From an uncultured Spirochaetaceae bacterium (GTDB taxonomy: Bacteria; Spirochaetota; Spirochaetia; SZUA-6; Bin103), in the NCBI GenBank assembly GCA_913043885.1, contig CAJWOB010000059.1:1-10252 (forward strand): a stretch of 10,252 bases of DNA, written 5' to 3'. The notes beneath the pieces were generated by a model. The model did no database searches and had not been told where the DNA came from. It worked only from the letters and a program-made list of their open reading frames with translations. Every line of letters starts with the position of its first letter. The first letter of the stretch is position 1. A program made the translations under genes and the position numbers. Positions 1 to 6,820 of this stretch are shown piece after piece.

Positions 1-1
1 G

Positions 2-1705
2 CTGGCGGACCGGCCGCTGTACCTGCACGAGGACGAGCTGCACCGGCCGCTCTCCGCGCACCGCGAGGAGCGCTGGGGCGCGGGCGGCGCGGCCGAGGGC
101 GAGGAGGGCGAGGACGCCGACTACGAGCTCTCGCGCCACGACCTGCTCGAGCGGCTGCGCGGCAGCGAGACCATCATCGCCGAGCAGCACTCCTTGGCTC
201 GCGAGCAGTTACTGGTGGCTCGCGGCGATCTGGGCGATACCTTCGAGCGCAACACCAGTGAGGCGCGCGCGCAGCTGGAGCAGGAGCTTGCAGAGGCGCA
301 GCGCACCCTGCAGCAGCGGTTGGGAGAGCTGGAACAGGAATCGCAGGCTAGCCTGGCGTCGCTACGCGAAGGAGTATCAGTCGGGCGAGCGGAGATCGAG
401 TTGCGACTGTCGGAGCTGCAGCAGGAGTTTACCGACGAGAAGACCGAGCTGGTAGACGAGTCCGCTGAGGAGCGGGATCGACTGCGCATGGAACTGCGTG
501 CGCTGAGCGAAGGCGTGGAGCACCTCGGGGAGGAGATATCGTTGAAGACCGAGAGTGCCTCGCAGGAGTTCACGGAGGTGCTGCGCGACCATGAGGCCGG
601 CTTCCGCAGGCGTGTAGATGCGTTGATGGAGGAGTTCGCGGCTACCGCCGATCGCCAGCGAGATAGCATCGCCGACATGAAGCGCGATGCCGAGTCGGAG
701 CACGCCCAGCTGCTCGCCAAGATGCAGTCCGACGCCAAAACCCTATTCGATGGCGTGGCGTCCGCCGATCGGCGACTGAAGGCGTTTGCCGACCAGACCA
801 AGCTCTTCGAGCGGGCCGACTCACTCCGCGCGGAGCTCGAGCAGCGGACCGAGGATCTGGAGCGGCGTATCACATCCATTCAGTCACAGCAGGAGTCGCT
901 GGAGCATCTTCAGGCAGAGATCGCCGGCGCGCGCAAGATCGGTGATGACGTCGCGGCCAAGCTAAGCCGATTCCAGGCAGAGAAGCGGCGCATTGAGGCG
1001 ATGGAGAACGATTTCCGTAAGCTCATCTCCGTGTCCCGTGAAATCGACGGGAAGCTGGGAAACATCGAGTCGAGCAAGGACTCCTTGCAGGAGATCCAGA
1101 TGAAGATCCGCGAGCTCCAGGAGCTGGAGGAGAGCGTCGAGAACGACTACGAGCGGTTGGAGAAACGGCGCGACGTCATCGACACCACCGCCAGCGATGT
1201 AGACCGCTCCTTCGAGCGGATCGGCGAGCTGCAGACCTCGCTGACCGAGTCCCTGGCCCCGGGTATCGACCGCGCGACCGGCCAGCTAGAGGATCTGCAG
1301 GGGCAGATCGCCGCGTTGGCCAGTGGCAAGGAGCGTGCCGACCGCGCGATGAAGGTGCTCTCCAAGATGGACACCACGATGACCGATCTGGAGACTCGCA
1401 TGGAGCAGATGCACCAGGCCCGCGACTGGCTGGCACGAACCGAGACCCGGTTCGAGGAGATCACGCAGCAAGCGCAGGAGCAGGTGGATCTGCTCGAAGC
1501 CCTTACCCAGCGAGAGCTCGCCGAGTCGGGGGACGACGAGACTGGCGGGGCGCCACCGGCGGCCAAGCGAGACACGGTGGTCAAGCTGGCACGCAATAAC
1601 TGGTCGGTGGGCGAGATAGCCAAGGCTACCCGACTGAGCCGCGGCGAGGTCGAGCTGATCCTGGAGGTGAGTGGCTCCGGGCCCTCTGGACGTAGCGGAC
1701 GCTAA
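2..1705 (+). CDS. Long coiled-coil protein with C-terminal helix-turn-helix (SpiroCoCo-like), 5' end cut off
   Basis: The frame is open from base 2 to the TAA at 1703-1705, so about 567 residues are visible and the true start lies left of the window. The TTG at 194 is only an internal codon. Nearly the whole product is Glu/Arg/Leu/Gln-rich heptad sequence with almost no Pro, as in an extended coiled coil. No membrane segment is visible in this part. After a short Gly/Ala/Pro break, the last 46 residues (from about base 1565) form a compact helix-turn-helix-like unit containing NNWSVGEIAKATRLSRGEVE. This layout matches the spirochaete SpiroCoCo coiled-coil family as I recall it; related C-terminal modules occur in DUF6115-type proteins. 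A structural or scaffolding role is inference. The next gene starts 3 bases downstream, suggesting one transcript. Codon use changes sharply near base 190 (see findings). The coiled-coil call is firm; the family name is moderately sure. Confidence 0.75.
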   Translation: MADRPLYLHEDELHRPLSAHREERWGAGGAAEGEEGEDADYELSRHDLLERLRGSETIIAEQHSLAREQLLVARGDLGDTFERNTSEARAQLEQELAEAQRTLQQRLGELEQESQASLASLREGVSVGRAEIELRLSELQQEFTDEKTELVDESAEERDRLRMELRALSEGVEHLGEEISLKTESASQEFTEVLRDHEAGFRRRVDALMEEFAATADRQRDSIADMKRDAESEHAQLLAKMQSDAKTLFDGVASADRRLKAFADQTKLFERADSLRAELEQRTEDLERRITSIQSQQESLEHLQAEIAGARKIGDDVAAKLSRFQAEKRRIEAMENDFRKLISVSREIDGKLGNIESSKDSLQEIQMKIRELQELEESVENDYERLEKRRDVIDTTASDVDRSFERIGELQTSLTESLAPGIDRATGQLEDLQGQIAALASGKERADRAMKVLSKMDTTMTDLETRMEQMHQARDWLARTETRFEEITQQAQEQVDLLEALTQRELAESGDDETGGAPPAAKRDTVVKLARNNWSVGEIAKATRLSRGEVELILEVSGSGPSGRSGR

Positions 1706-1708
1706 CGC

Positions 1709-2797
1709 GTGCTGCCGCACCTCGTTCCCGACAACATCCTGGTGGCGGTGGCGATTATCGCCGGCGCCTTCTTCCTGCTCACCTACAGCGCCAACTTCCT
1801 GGTCGACGGCGCGGTCGGGGTGGCGTTCAAGCTACGGGTATCGAAGATCATCATCGGTATCGTCCTGGTGGGATTCGCCACCACCTCGCCAGAGCTGGCG
1901 GTGTCGTTGCTGGCCGCTATCAACGGCAAACCGGAGATCGCGCTAGGCAACGCCGTGGGCTCGGTGATCGTCGACGACGCGCTGGCCCTGGCGCTGGGCA
2001 TCATCGTCGCGCCGATGGCACTCAAGGTGGATTCCCGCGTGCTGCGCACCACTGGCCTGTTTCTGATCGCCGTGGCGATCGGCTCCTTTCTGCTTGCCGG
2101 CCCCATCGCCATTCCTGGCAGGCTCAACGGTTGCAGCGCCGGCAGTGCAGCGTGCGTCGGCCGCATCGAGGGCTTCGCCTTGATAGCCACGTACTTCGTG
2201 TACATCGGCTTCGTGGTTCGCCACGAGCGGCGACGGCGGAAGGCGGCCGAGGAGAGTGCGGCCGCAGCGGGTCAGCACGGCGGCGATTCGCGGGAAGAGG
2301 AGGAGAGCGAGGAGCTGGCCGAACACGTACGGCCTGGCGGCATCGGGGTACAGATCGGCTGGCTCGGCCTCGGTGTGGTGGGCGTCGTTATCGCCAGCGA
2401 GTTCTTGGTGCAGTCGGCGGAGGTGCTCGCCGAGAGGGCCGGTGCGTCACCTGCCATCATCGGTCTTACCGTTATTGCCATCGGCACCTCGCTACCGGAG
2501 ATTGCGACCAACATCACCGCAAGCCGGCGCGGGCATGGGGACCTGGCGCTTGGCAACATCCTCGGCGCCGACATCCTCAACATCCTATGGATCATCGGTG
2601 CGTCGGCGATGGCCAACCCTATCCAGGTGGAGCGGCAGGTGGTGGAGTTCAGCTTCCCATGGATGCTGGGCGTGGTAGCTCTGATGCTGCTGCTGGCACG
2701 CCACCGCCATCGACTCGACCGCTGGAAGGGCTGGGTGCTGGCGTCGGTCTACGTGGTGTATCTTGTGTTGACGGTGTACTTGTTCTTTATTGCCTGA
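1709..2797 (+). CDS. CaCA-family sodium/calcium (cation) exchanger, YrbG/NCX-like
   Basis: This 362-residue inner-membrane protein has two inverted halves of about five helices each, the architecture of the Ca2+/cation antiporter superfamily. Repeat alpha-1 reads GFATTSPELAVS (about 55-66), followed by GNAVGSVIVDDAL (80-92). Repeat alpha-2 reads IGTSLPEIATN (258-268), followed by GNILGADILNILW (282-294). E62 and E264 are the conserved acidic residues of the two repeats. A charged Arg/Glu-rich loop (171-210) separates the halves and is probably cytoplasmic. A loop at 137-155 carries Cys142 and Cys149, which could pair. Both alpha repeats depart from the common GSNIFN pattern, with Asp89 in the first half and Asn291 in the second (see findings). 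GTG 1709 is chosen because it opens directly before the first membrane helix and 3 bases after the preceding stop. No good ribosome binding site is visible close to it. The transported ion cannot be read from sequence; Ca2+ against Na+ or H+ is the family expectation. Confidence 0.88.
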   Translation: MLPHLVPDNILVAVAIIAGAFFLLTYSANFLVDGAVGVAFKLRVSKIIIGIVLVGFATTSPELAVSLLAAINGKPEIALGNAVGSVIVDDALALALGIIVAPMALKVDSRVLRTTGLFLIAVAIGSFLLAGPIAIPGRLNGCSAGSAACVGRIEGFALIATYFVYIGFVVRHERRRRKAAEESAAAAGQHGGDSREEEESEELAEHVRPGGIGVQIGWLGLGVVGVVIASEFLVQSAEVLAERAGASPAIIGLTVIAIGTSLPEIATNITASRRGHGDLALGNILGADILNILWIIGASAMANPIQVERQVVEFSFPWMLGVVALMLLLARHRHRLDRWKGWVLASVYVVYLVLTVYLFFIA

Positions 2798-2818
2798 CCG
2801 TCCGCGACCGCTAAAATC

Positions 2819-2847
2819 TTGACCTGACACGAACTGCATTATTACTT
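2819..2847 (+). promoter_or_regulatory. Putative sigma70-type promoter of the grpE-dnaK-dnaJ cluster
   Basis: TTGACC (2819-2824) matches five of six bases of the -35 consensus. A 17-base spacer leads to TTACTT (2842-2847); TATTAC at 2840-2845 is the alternative -10 with a 15-base spacer. This is the only AT-rich patch in the 112-base gap before grpE and would give a leader of roughly 55 bases. No CIRCE inverted repeat (TTAGCACTC-N9-GAGTGCTAA) is present, and the stretch does not fit a sigma32 promoter with correct spacing. How the heat-shock cluster is induced is therefore not evident. Assigned by eye only. Confidence 0.45.
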
Positions 2848-2860
2848 TAGCCGAGGGACA

Positions 2861-2874
2861 GCCGGGTAGCCGGC
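2861..2874 (+). promoter_or_regulatory. Small hairpin in the grpE leader
   Basis: GCCGG and CCGGC pair across the four-base loop GTAG, giving a perfect but short five-base-pair GC stem in the untranslated leader, about 35 bases before the grpE start. It has no U tract, so it is not a terminator. A role in leader stability or temperature response is speculation, since short GC stems arise by chance in DNA of this composition. Confidence 0.2.
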
Positions 2875-2909
2875 GCGTCCGAGGCCCGCACGCCACCCCC
2901 AAACTCAGG

Positions 2910-3653
2910 ATGTCGAAACGAAACAACAAGAAGGAAGAGGTGCGGTCAGAGGCAGAGGGAGTGGACGCTGCAGCGGAGACCACTGAGGTCTCTGGTGCGG
3001 ATGGAGCAGCGACGGCGTCGAGCGACGATGGCGCCACGACGCGCATAGACGCCGGCGGTAAGCCCGACGGCGCCGGCCACCCCGGCCAGACCGAGCAGGC
3101 TTCGGCCGACGGCGGCTCCGAGACCGAGCAGGGTAGCGACGAGGTGGACCCGGCTCAGCAGGTGGCCGAGCTGCAGGACGAGCTGCTCCGTCGTCAGGCG
3201 GACTACGAGAACTTCCGCAAGCGCATGAACCGCGACAAGGAAGAGGCAATCAAGTTCGCCAACTCTGCCCTGTTGATGGACCTGACCGCGGTAATCGACG
3301 ACTTCGAGAGGGCTCTGCAGTCGTCGCACGACAGCGATGATGTCACGGCACTGCGCAGCGGGTTGGAGCTAATCGAGAAGCAGTTCACCGGCATGCTGGA
3401 GCGGAAGTGGGGCCTGTCGCGGTTTAGCTCGGCGGGGGAGCCGTTCGATCCGGAACGCCACGAGGCGCTCGCCCAGGAACCGTCCACCGATCACGATGTT
3501 GCTACCGTCGTCGAGGACTATCAGAAGGGCTTTCTGCTGCACGGCCGAGTAGTACGTGCAGCGCGCGTGCGGGTGGCCACCCCATCGGCCGGTGGCGATA
3601 CGACAGCAGCGGCGGCGGCGTCCGAGTCAGGGGAAACGGAAGGAGACCAGTAG
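2910..3653 (+). CDS. grpE: Nucleotide exchange factor GrpE
   Basis: GrpE is the dimeric cytoplasmic cochaperone that releases ADP from DnaK. The 247-residue product is longer than the usual 180-220. Residues 1-82 are an acidic, Gly/Ala/Ser-rich disordered extension. The long helical stalk follows (about 83-140) with VAELQDELLRRQADYENFRK, the characteristic ADYENFRKR stretch, then the four-helix region. The C-terminal beta domain at about 176-225 contains EPFDPERHEAL and the GRVVRAARV ending typical of GrpE. A short Ala/Glu tail (229-247) is extra. ATG 2910 is the only plausible start: no other start codon lies in frame in the leader. Its only purine run (AGG) touches the ATG, so no properly spaced Shine-Dalgarno is present. 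It is first in the chaperone cluster, with dnaK 3 bases after its stop. No hrcA gene precedes it here. Confidence 0.95.
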   Translation: MSKRNNKKEEVRSEAEGVDAAAETTEVSGADGAATASSDDGATTRIDAGGKPDGAGHPGQTEQASADGGSETEQGSDEVDPAQQVAELQDELLRRQADYENFRKRMNRDKEEAIKFANSALLMDLTAVIDDFERALQSSHDSDDVTALRSGLELIEKQFTGMLERKWGLSRFSSAGEPFDPERHEALAQEPSTDHDVATVVEDYQKGFLLHGRVVRAARVRVATPSAGGDTTAAAAASESGETEGDQ

Positions 3654-3656
3654 GCA

Positions 3657-5639
3657 ATGGGCAAGATCATCGGTATTGATCTGGGGACGACCAACTCGTG
3701 CGTCGCGGTAATGGAGGGCTCTGAACCGGTAGTCATCCAGAACACCGAGGGCCAGCGGACCACGCCGTCGATAGTGGCGTTTACGGACAAGGGGCGGCTG
3801 GTCGGCCAACCGGCCAAGAACCAGATGGTCACCAACCCGGAGAAGACCGTCTACTCGATCAAGCGGTTCATGGGTCGGCGCTTTGGCGAGGTGCCCGACG
3901 AGATCAAGATGGTGCCGTACCAGGTCAGCGATGCCGGTAACGACGTGCGCGTGGACGTGGGCGACAGCCAGTACTCGCCACCGGAGATCTCGGCGGCGAT
4001 TCTGCAGAAGATGCGGGAGACGGCCGAGAGCTACCTCGGCGAGAGCGTGACCGAGGCCGTAGTGACGGTGCCCGCCTACTTCAACGACTCACAGCGACAG
4101 GTAACCAAGGACGCCGGGCGCATCGCCGGACTGGACGTCAAGCGCATCGTCAACGAGCCCACCGCCGCCTCGCTGGCCTACGGGCTCAACAAGGACGGCA
4201 AGGACGAGAAGATCGCCGTCTACGACCTCGGTGGCGGCACCTTTGACGTGTCGATTTTGGAGCTCGGCGACGGGGTGTTCGAGGTCAAGTCGACCAACGG
4301 CGACACCCACCTCGGCGGTGACAACTTCGATCAACGTGTCATTGACTGGCTCATCGAGAGCTTCAAGGCCGATCACGGCATCGATCTGAGCCAGGATCGG
4401 ATGGCGCTGCAACGGCTCAAGGAGGCCGCCGAGAAGGCAAAGATCGAGCTGTCGGGTACGCAGACTACCGAGATCAACCTGCCGTTCATAACGGCGGACC
4501 AGTCGGGTCCCAAGCACCTTCAATACAGCCTGCCCCGGGCGAAGTTCGAGCAGATGGTGGGCGACCTGGTGCAGGCCACCGCCGGCCCGTGCAAGAAGGC
4601 TTTGCAGGATGCAGGACTCGAGCCCAGCGGTATCGACCAGGTAATCTTGGTGGGTGGCTCCACACGGATGCCCGCCGTGCAGAACCTGGTGAAGGAGCTG
4701 TTTGGCCGCGATCCCCACAAGGGCGTGAACCCGGACGAGGTGGTGGCGGTCGGCGCTGCCATTCAGGGCGGGATCCTCGGTGGCGACGTCAAGGACGTGC
4801 TGCTGCTGGATGTGACGCCGCTGTCGCTGGGAATAGAGACGCTGGGCCGGGTGGCCACCAAGCTCATCGAGCGCAACACCACTATCCCGACTCGCAAGAG
4901 CCAGATCTTCTCCACCGCCGCCGACAACCAGAACGCCGTCTCCATCCACGTGCTGCAGGGAGAGCGGGAGATGGCGGAACAGAACCGCACGCTCGGCAAC
5001 TTCGATCTGGTGGGTATTCCGCCGGCACCACGCGGGGTGCCGCAGATCGAGGTAACGTTCGACATCGACGCCAACGGCATCGTCCACGTGTCGGCCAAGG
5101 ATCTTGGCACCGGCAAGGAGCAGAAGATCCGCATCGAGTCCTCTTCGGGGTTGTCGGAGAGTGAGATCGAGCGAATGGTCAAGGACGCGGAGCTGCACGC
5201 GGAAGAGGACAAGCAGGAGCGAGAGGTCGCGGAGGCCAGAAACGAGGCTGATACCCTGGTCTACACCACCGAGAAGTCGCTGGGTGACTATGGCGACAAG
5301 CTCTCTGCCGACGACCGCGCCAACATCGATAGTGCGCTGCAGGCGGTGAAGTCGCAGCTGGAGGCCGACCCGATCGATACCGAGCAGCTCAAGAGCAAGA
5401 CCGAGGAGCTTCGCCAGGCGGCGTACAAGTTGGCCGAGGAGGTCTACAAGGACGCCGATCAGAACGCTGAGGGCGCGACAGACGGTGCCGGCGCGGGAGC
5501 CGATGGGGCGAGCGGCGGCACTGACGGCGGCGGCGATGCTGGTGGCCAGGCTGGCAGCAACGGTGCCAGCGGCGAAGCGGCGTCCGGCAAGGTCGAAGAT
5601 GTCGACTACGAGGTGGTAGACGACGAGGAGAAGAAGTAG
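3657..5639 (+). CDS. dnaK: Chaperone protein DnaK (Hsp70)
   Basis: DnaK is the ATP-dependent Hsp70 chaperone that binds unfolded peptides in cycles driven by DnaJ and GrpE. The ATPase domain (1 to about 380) shows the phosphate-binding motif IGIDLGTTNSCVAV (5-18), NEPTAASLAYG (166-176), AVYDLGGGTFDVS (187-199) and VGGSTRMPAVQ (332-342). The segment at about 80-107 is present, as in Gram-negative DnaK. The linker VLLLDVTPLSLG (381-392) joins the substrate-binding beta domain, followed by the helical lid (about 500-600). A long Gly/Ala/Asp linker (603-645) ends in EDVDYEVVDDEEKK, the usual acidic tail. At 660 residues it is slightly longer than typical because of that linker. AGGAG at 3641-3645 lies inside the end of grpE, 11 bases before the ATG, so translation is probably coupled. 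The gene is intact. Confidence 0.98.
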   Translation: MGKIIGIDLGTTNSCVAVMEGSEPVVIQNTEGQRTTPSIVAFTDKGRLVGQPAKNQMVTNPEKTVYSIKRFMGRRFGEVPDEIKMVPYQVSDAGNDVRVDVGDSQYSPPEISAAILQKMRETAESYLGESVTEAVVTVPAYFNDSQRQVTKDAGRIAGLDVKRIVNEPTAASLAYGLNKDGKDEKIAVYDLGGGTFDVSILELGDGVFEVKSTNGDTHLGGDNFDQRVIDWLIESFKADHGIDLSQDRMALQRLKEAAEKAKIELSGTQTTEINLPFITADQSGPKHLQYSLPRAKFEQMVGDLVQATAGPCKKALQDAGLEPSGIDQVILVGGSTRMPAVQNLVKELFGRDPHKGVNPDEVVAVGAAIQGGILGGDVKDVLLLDVTPLSLGIETLGRVATKLIERNTTIPTRKSQIFSTAADNQNAVSIHVLQGEREMAEQNRTLGNFDLVGIPPAPRGVPQIEVTFDIDANGIVHVSAKDLGTGKEQKIRIESSSGLSESEIERMVKDAELHAEEDKQEREVAEARNEADTLVYTTEKSLGDYGDKLSADDRANIDSALQAVKSQLEADPIDTEQLKSKTEELRQAAYKLAEEVYKDADQNAEGATDGAGAGADGASGGTDGGGDAGGQAGSNGASGEAASGKVEDVDYEVVDDEEKK

Positions 5640-5674
5640 CGGTCTACGCCTAGCATGGCAGACCACCACTGACC

Positions 5675-6796
5675 GTGGCGAAACGCGACTACTACGATGT
5701 GCTCGGTGTGGCCAAGGGCGCGGAGCTCGACGCCATCAAGAAGGCCTACCGATCCCTCGCCGTCAAATACCATCCGGACCGCAACCCCGGCGACTCGGCA
5801 GCTGAGGAGAAGTTCAAGGAGGCCACCGAGGCCTACGACGTGCTCTCCGATCAGAAGAAGCGTCAGGCGTATGACCAGTTCGGCTTCGCCGGTGTGGATG
5901 GCATTTCAGGCGGTGGCGCGCAGGACTTCTCCCACGTTTTTCGCGACTTCGAGGACATCTTCGGCGACTTCGGCGGCATCTTCGATTCGCTGTTCGGGGG
6001 TCGCCGGGGAGGCGGTCGGCGTCAGGGTGGGCTGCGCGGCGACGACCTGCGCTACGACCTGGAGATCCCGTTCGCGGACGCGGTATACGGGACGGAGGCG
6101 GAGATCTCGTTCGCCCGCCAGGAGGCGTGCAAGACCTGCAAGGGCACCGGTGCGGAGGGGGGCGCGGCCCGCAAGCTGTGTCCTACCTGCGGCGGTAGCG
6201 GCCAGGTACGGCGCAGCAGCGGCTTCTTCTCGGTTACCAACACCTGCCCGGAGTGCCAGGGTGCCGGCGACATCATCGACAATCCCTGCCACTCGTGCCA
6301 TGGCAGCGGACGCGAGCGCCGCAACAAGCGGCTGAAGGTCACCATCCCGGCGGGTATCGAACCGGGCAAGCGCATCCAGATTCCGGGCCAGGGCGACGGT
6401 GGCGCGTCCGGGGGGCCGGCGGGCGACCTCTATGTATACATCCACGTCGCGGCGCATTCCGACTACGAGCGCCACGGCAATGACCTCTATTGCGTCATTC
6501 CGGTCGGGGTAGGCCAGGCGTCACTCGGTGCAGAGATCGTGGTACCGACACTCGACGGCAAACGAGTAAAGGTGAAGGTGCCGGCGGGCACCCAGAGCGG
6601 CAAGCTGTTGCGGCTACGCAACGAGGGCGTTCCCTACCTCTCCAATAACGGCAGGCGGGGAGACCTCTACATCAAGGTGCAGGTAACGACGCCGACCAAG
6701 TTGAGCTCCCGGGCCAAGAGTGTGCTCCAGGAGTTCGCCGACCTGGTGGGCGAAGAAGCCAGCCCGAAGCCGGTTCCCCTCTCCGAGCTGGAATAG
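5675..6796 (+). CDS. dnaJ: Chaperone protein DnaJ (Hsp40)
   Basis: DnaJ delivers substrates to DnaK and stimulates its ATPase. This is a full-length type I protein of 373 residues. The J domain (about 4-70) carries the essential HPD at 33-35 in KYHPDRNPGD. A Gly/Phe-rich region follows (71-120). The zinc-binding centre has all four repeats: CKTCKGTG (152-159), CPTCGGSG (169-176), CPECQGAG (191-198) and CHSCHGSG (205-212). The C-terminal substrate-binding domains occupy about 215-340. GTG 5675 is chosen because it gives the standard N-terminus MAKRDYYDVLGV. No Shine-Dalgarno is visible before it. A five-codon reading frame from ATG 5655 ends with TGA only 2 bases upstream and might couple translation. 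The gene follows dnaK after 35 bases in the same direction. Confidence 0.97.
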   Translation: MAKRDYYDVLGVAKGAELDAIKKAYRSLAVKYHPDRNPGDSAAEEKFKEATEAYDVLSDQKKRQAYDQFGFAGVDGISGGGAQDFSHVFRDFEDIFGDFGGIFDSLFGGRRGGGRRQGGLRGDDLRYDLEIPFADAVYGTEAEISFARQEACKTCKGTGAEGGAARKLCPTCGGSGQVRRSSGFFSVTNTCPECQGAGDIIDNPCHSCHGSGRERRNKRLKVTIPAGIEPGKRIQIPGQGDGGASGGPAGDLYVYIHVAAHSDYERHGNDLYCVIPVGVGQASLGAEIVVPTLDGKRVKVKVPAGTQSGKLLRLRNEGVPYLSNNGRRGDLYIKVQVTTPTKLSSRAKSVLQEFADLVGEEASPKPVPLSELE

Positions 6797-6820
6797 CCGC
6801 CAGCTGAGGCCTGGCGCGGC

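Noticed and set aside
121..879. 252-residue serine/arginine-rich minus-strand frame
   Set aside because: It is the complement of the GAG/CTC-rich coiled-coil coding sequence; the Ser/Arg composition is an artefact of that.
2818..2842. Sigma32-type heat-shock promoter (CTTGAC with TGCATTAT)
   Set aside because: The spacer would be only about 10 bases and the CCCCAT-type -10 is poorly matched; the sigma70-like reading is better.
4089..5669. 526-residue open frame on the minus strand opposite dnaK
   Set aside because: It is the antisense shadow of dnaK. Long antisense frames are expected under strongly GC-ending codons, and its translation shows no recognisable motif or start context.
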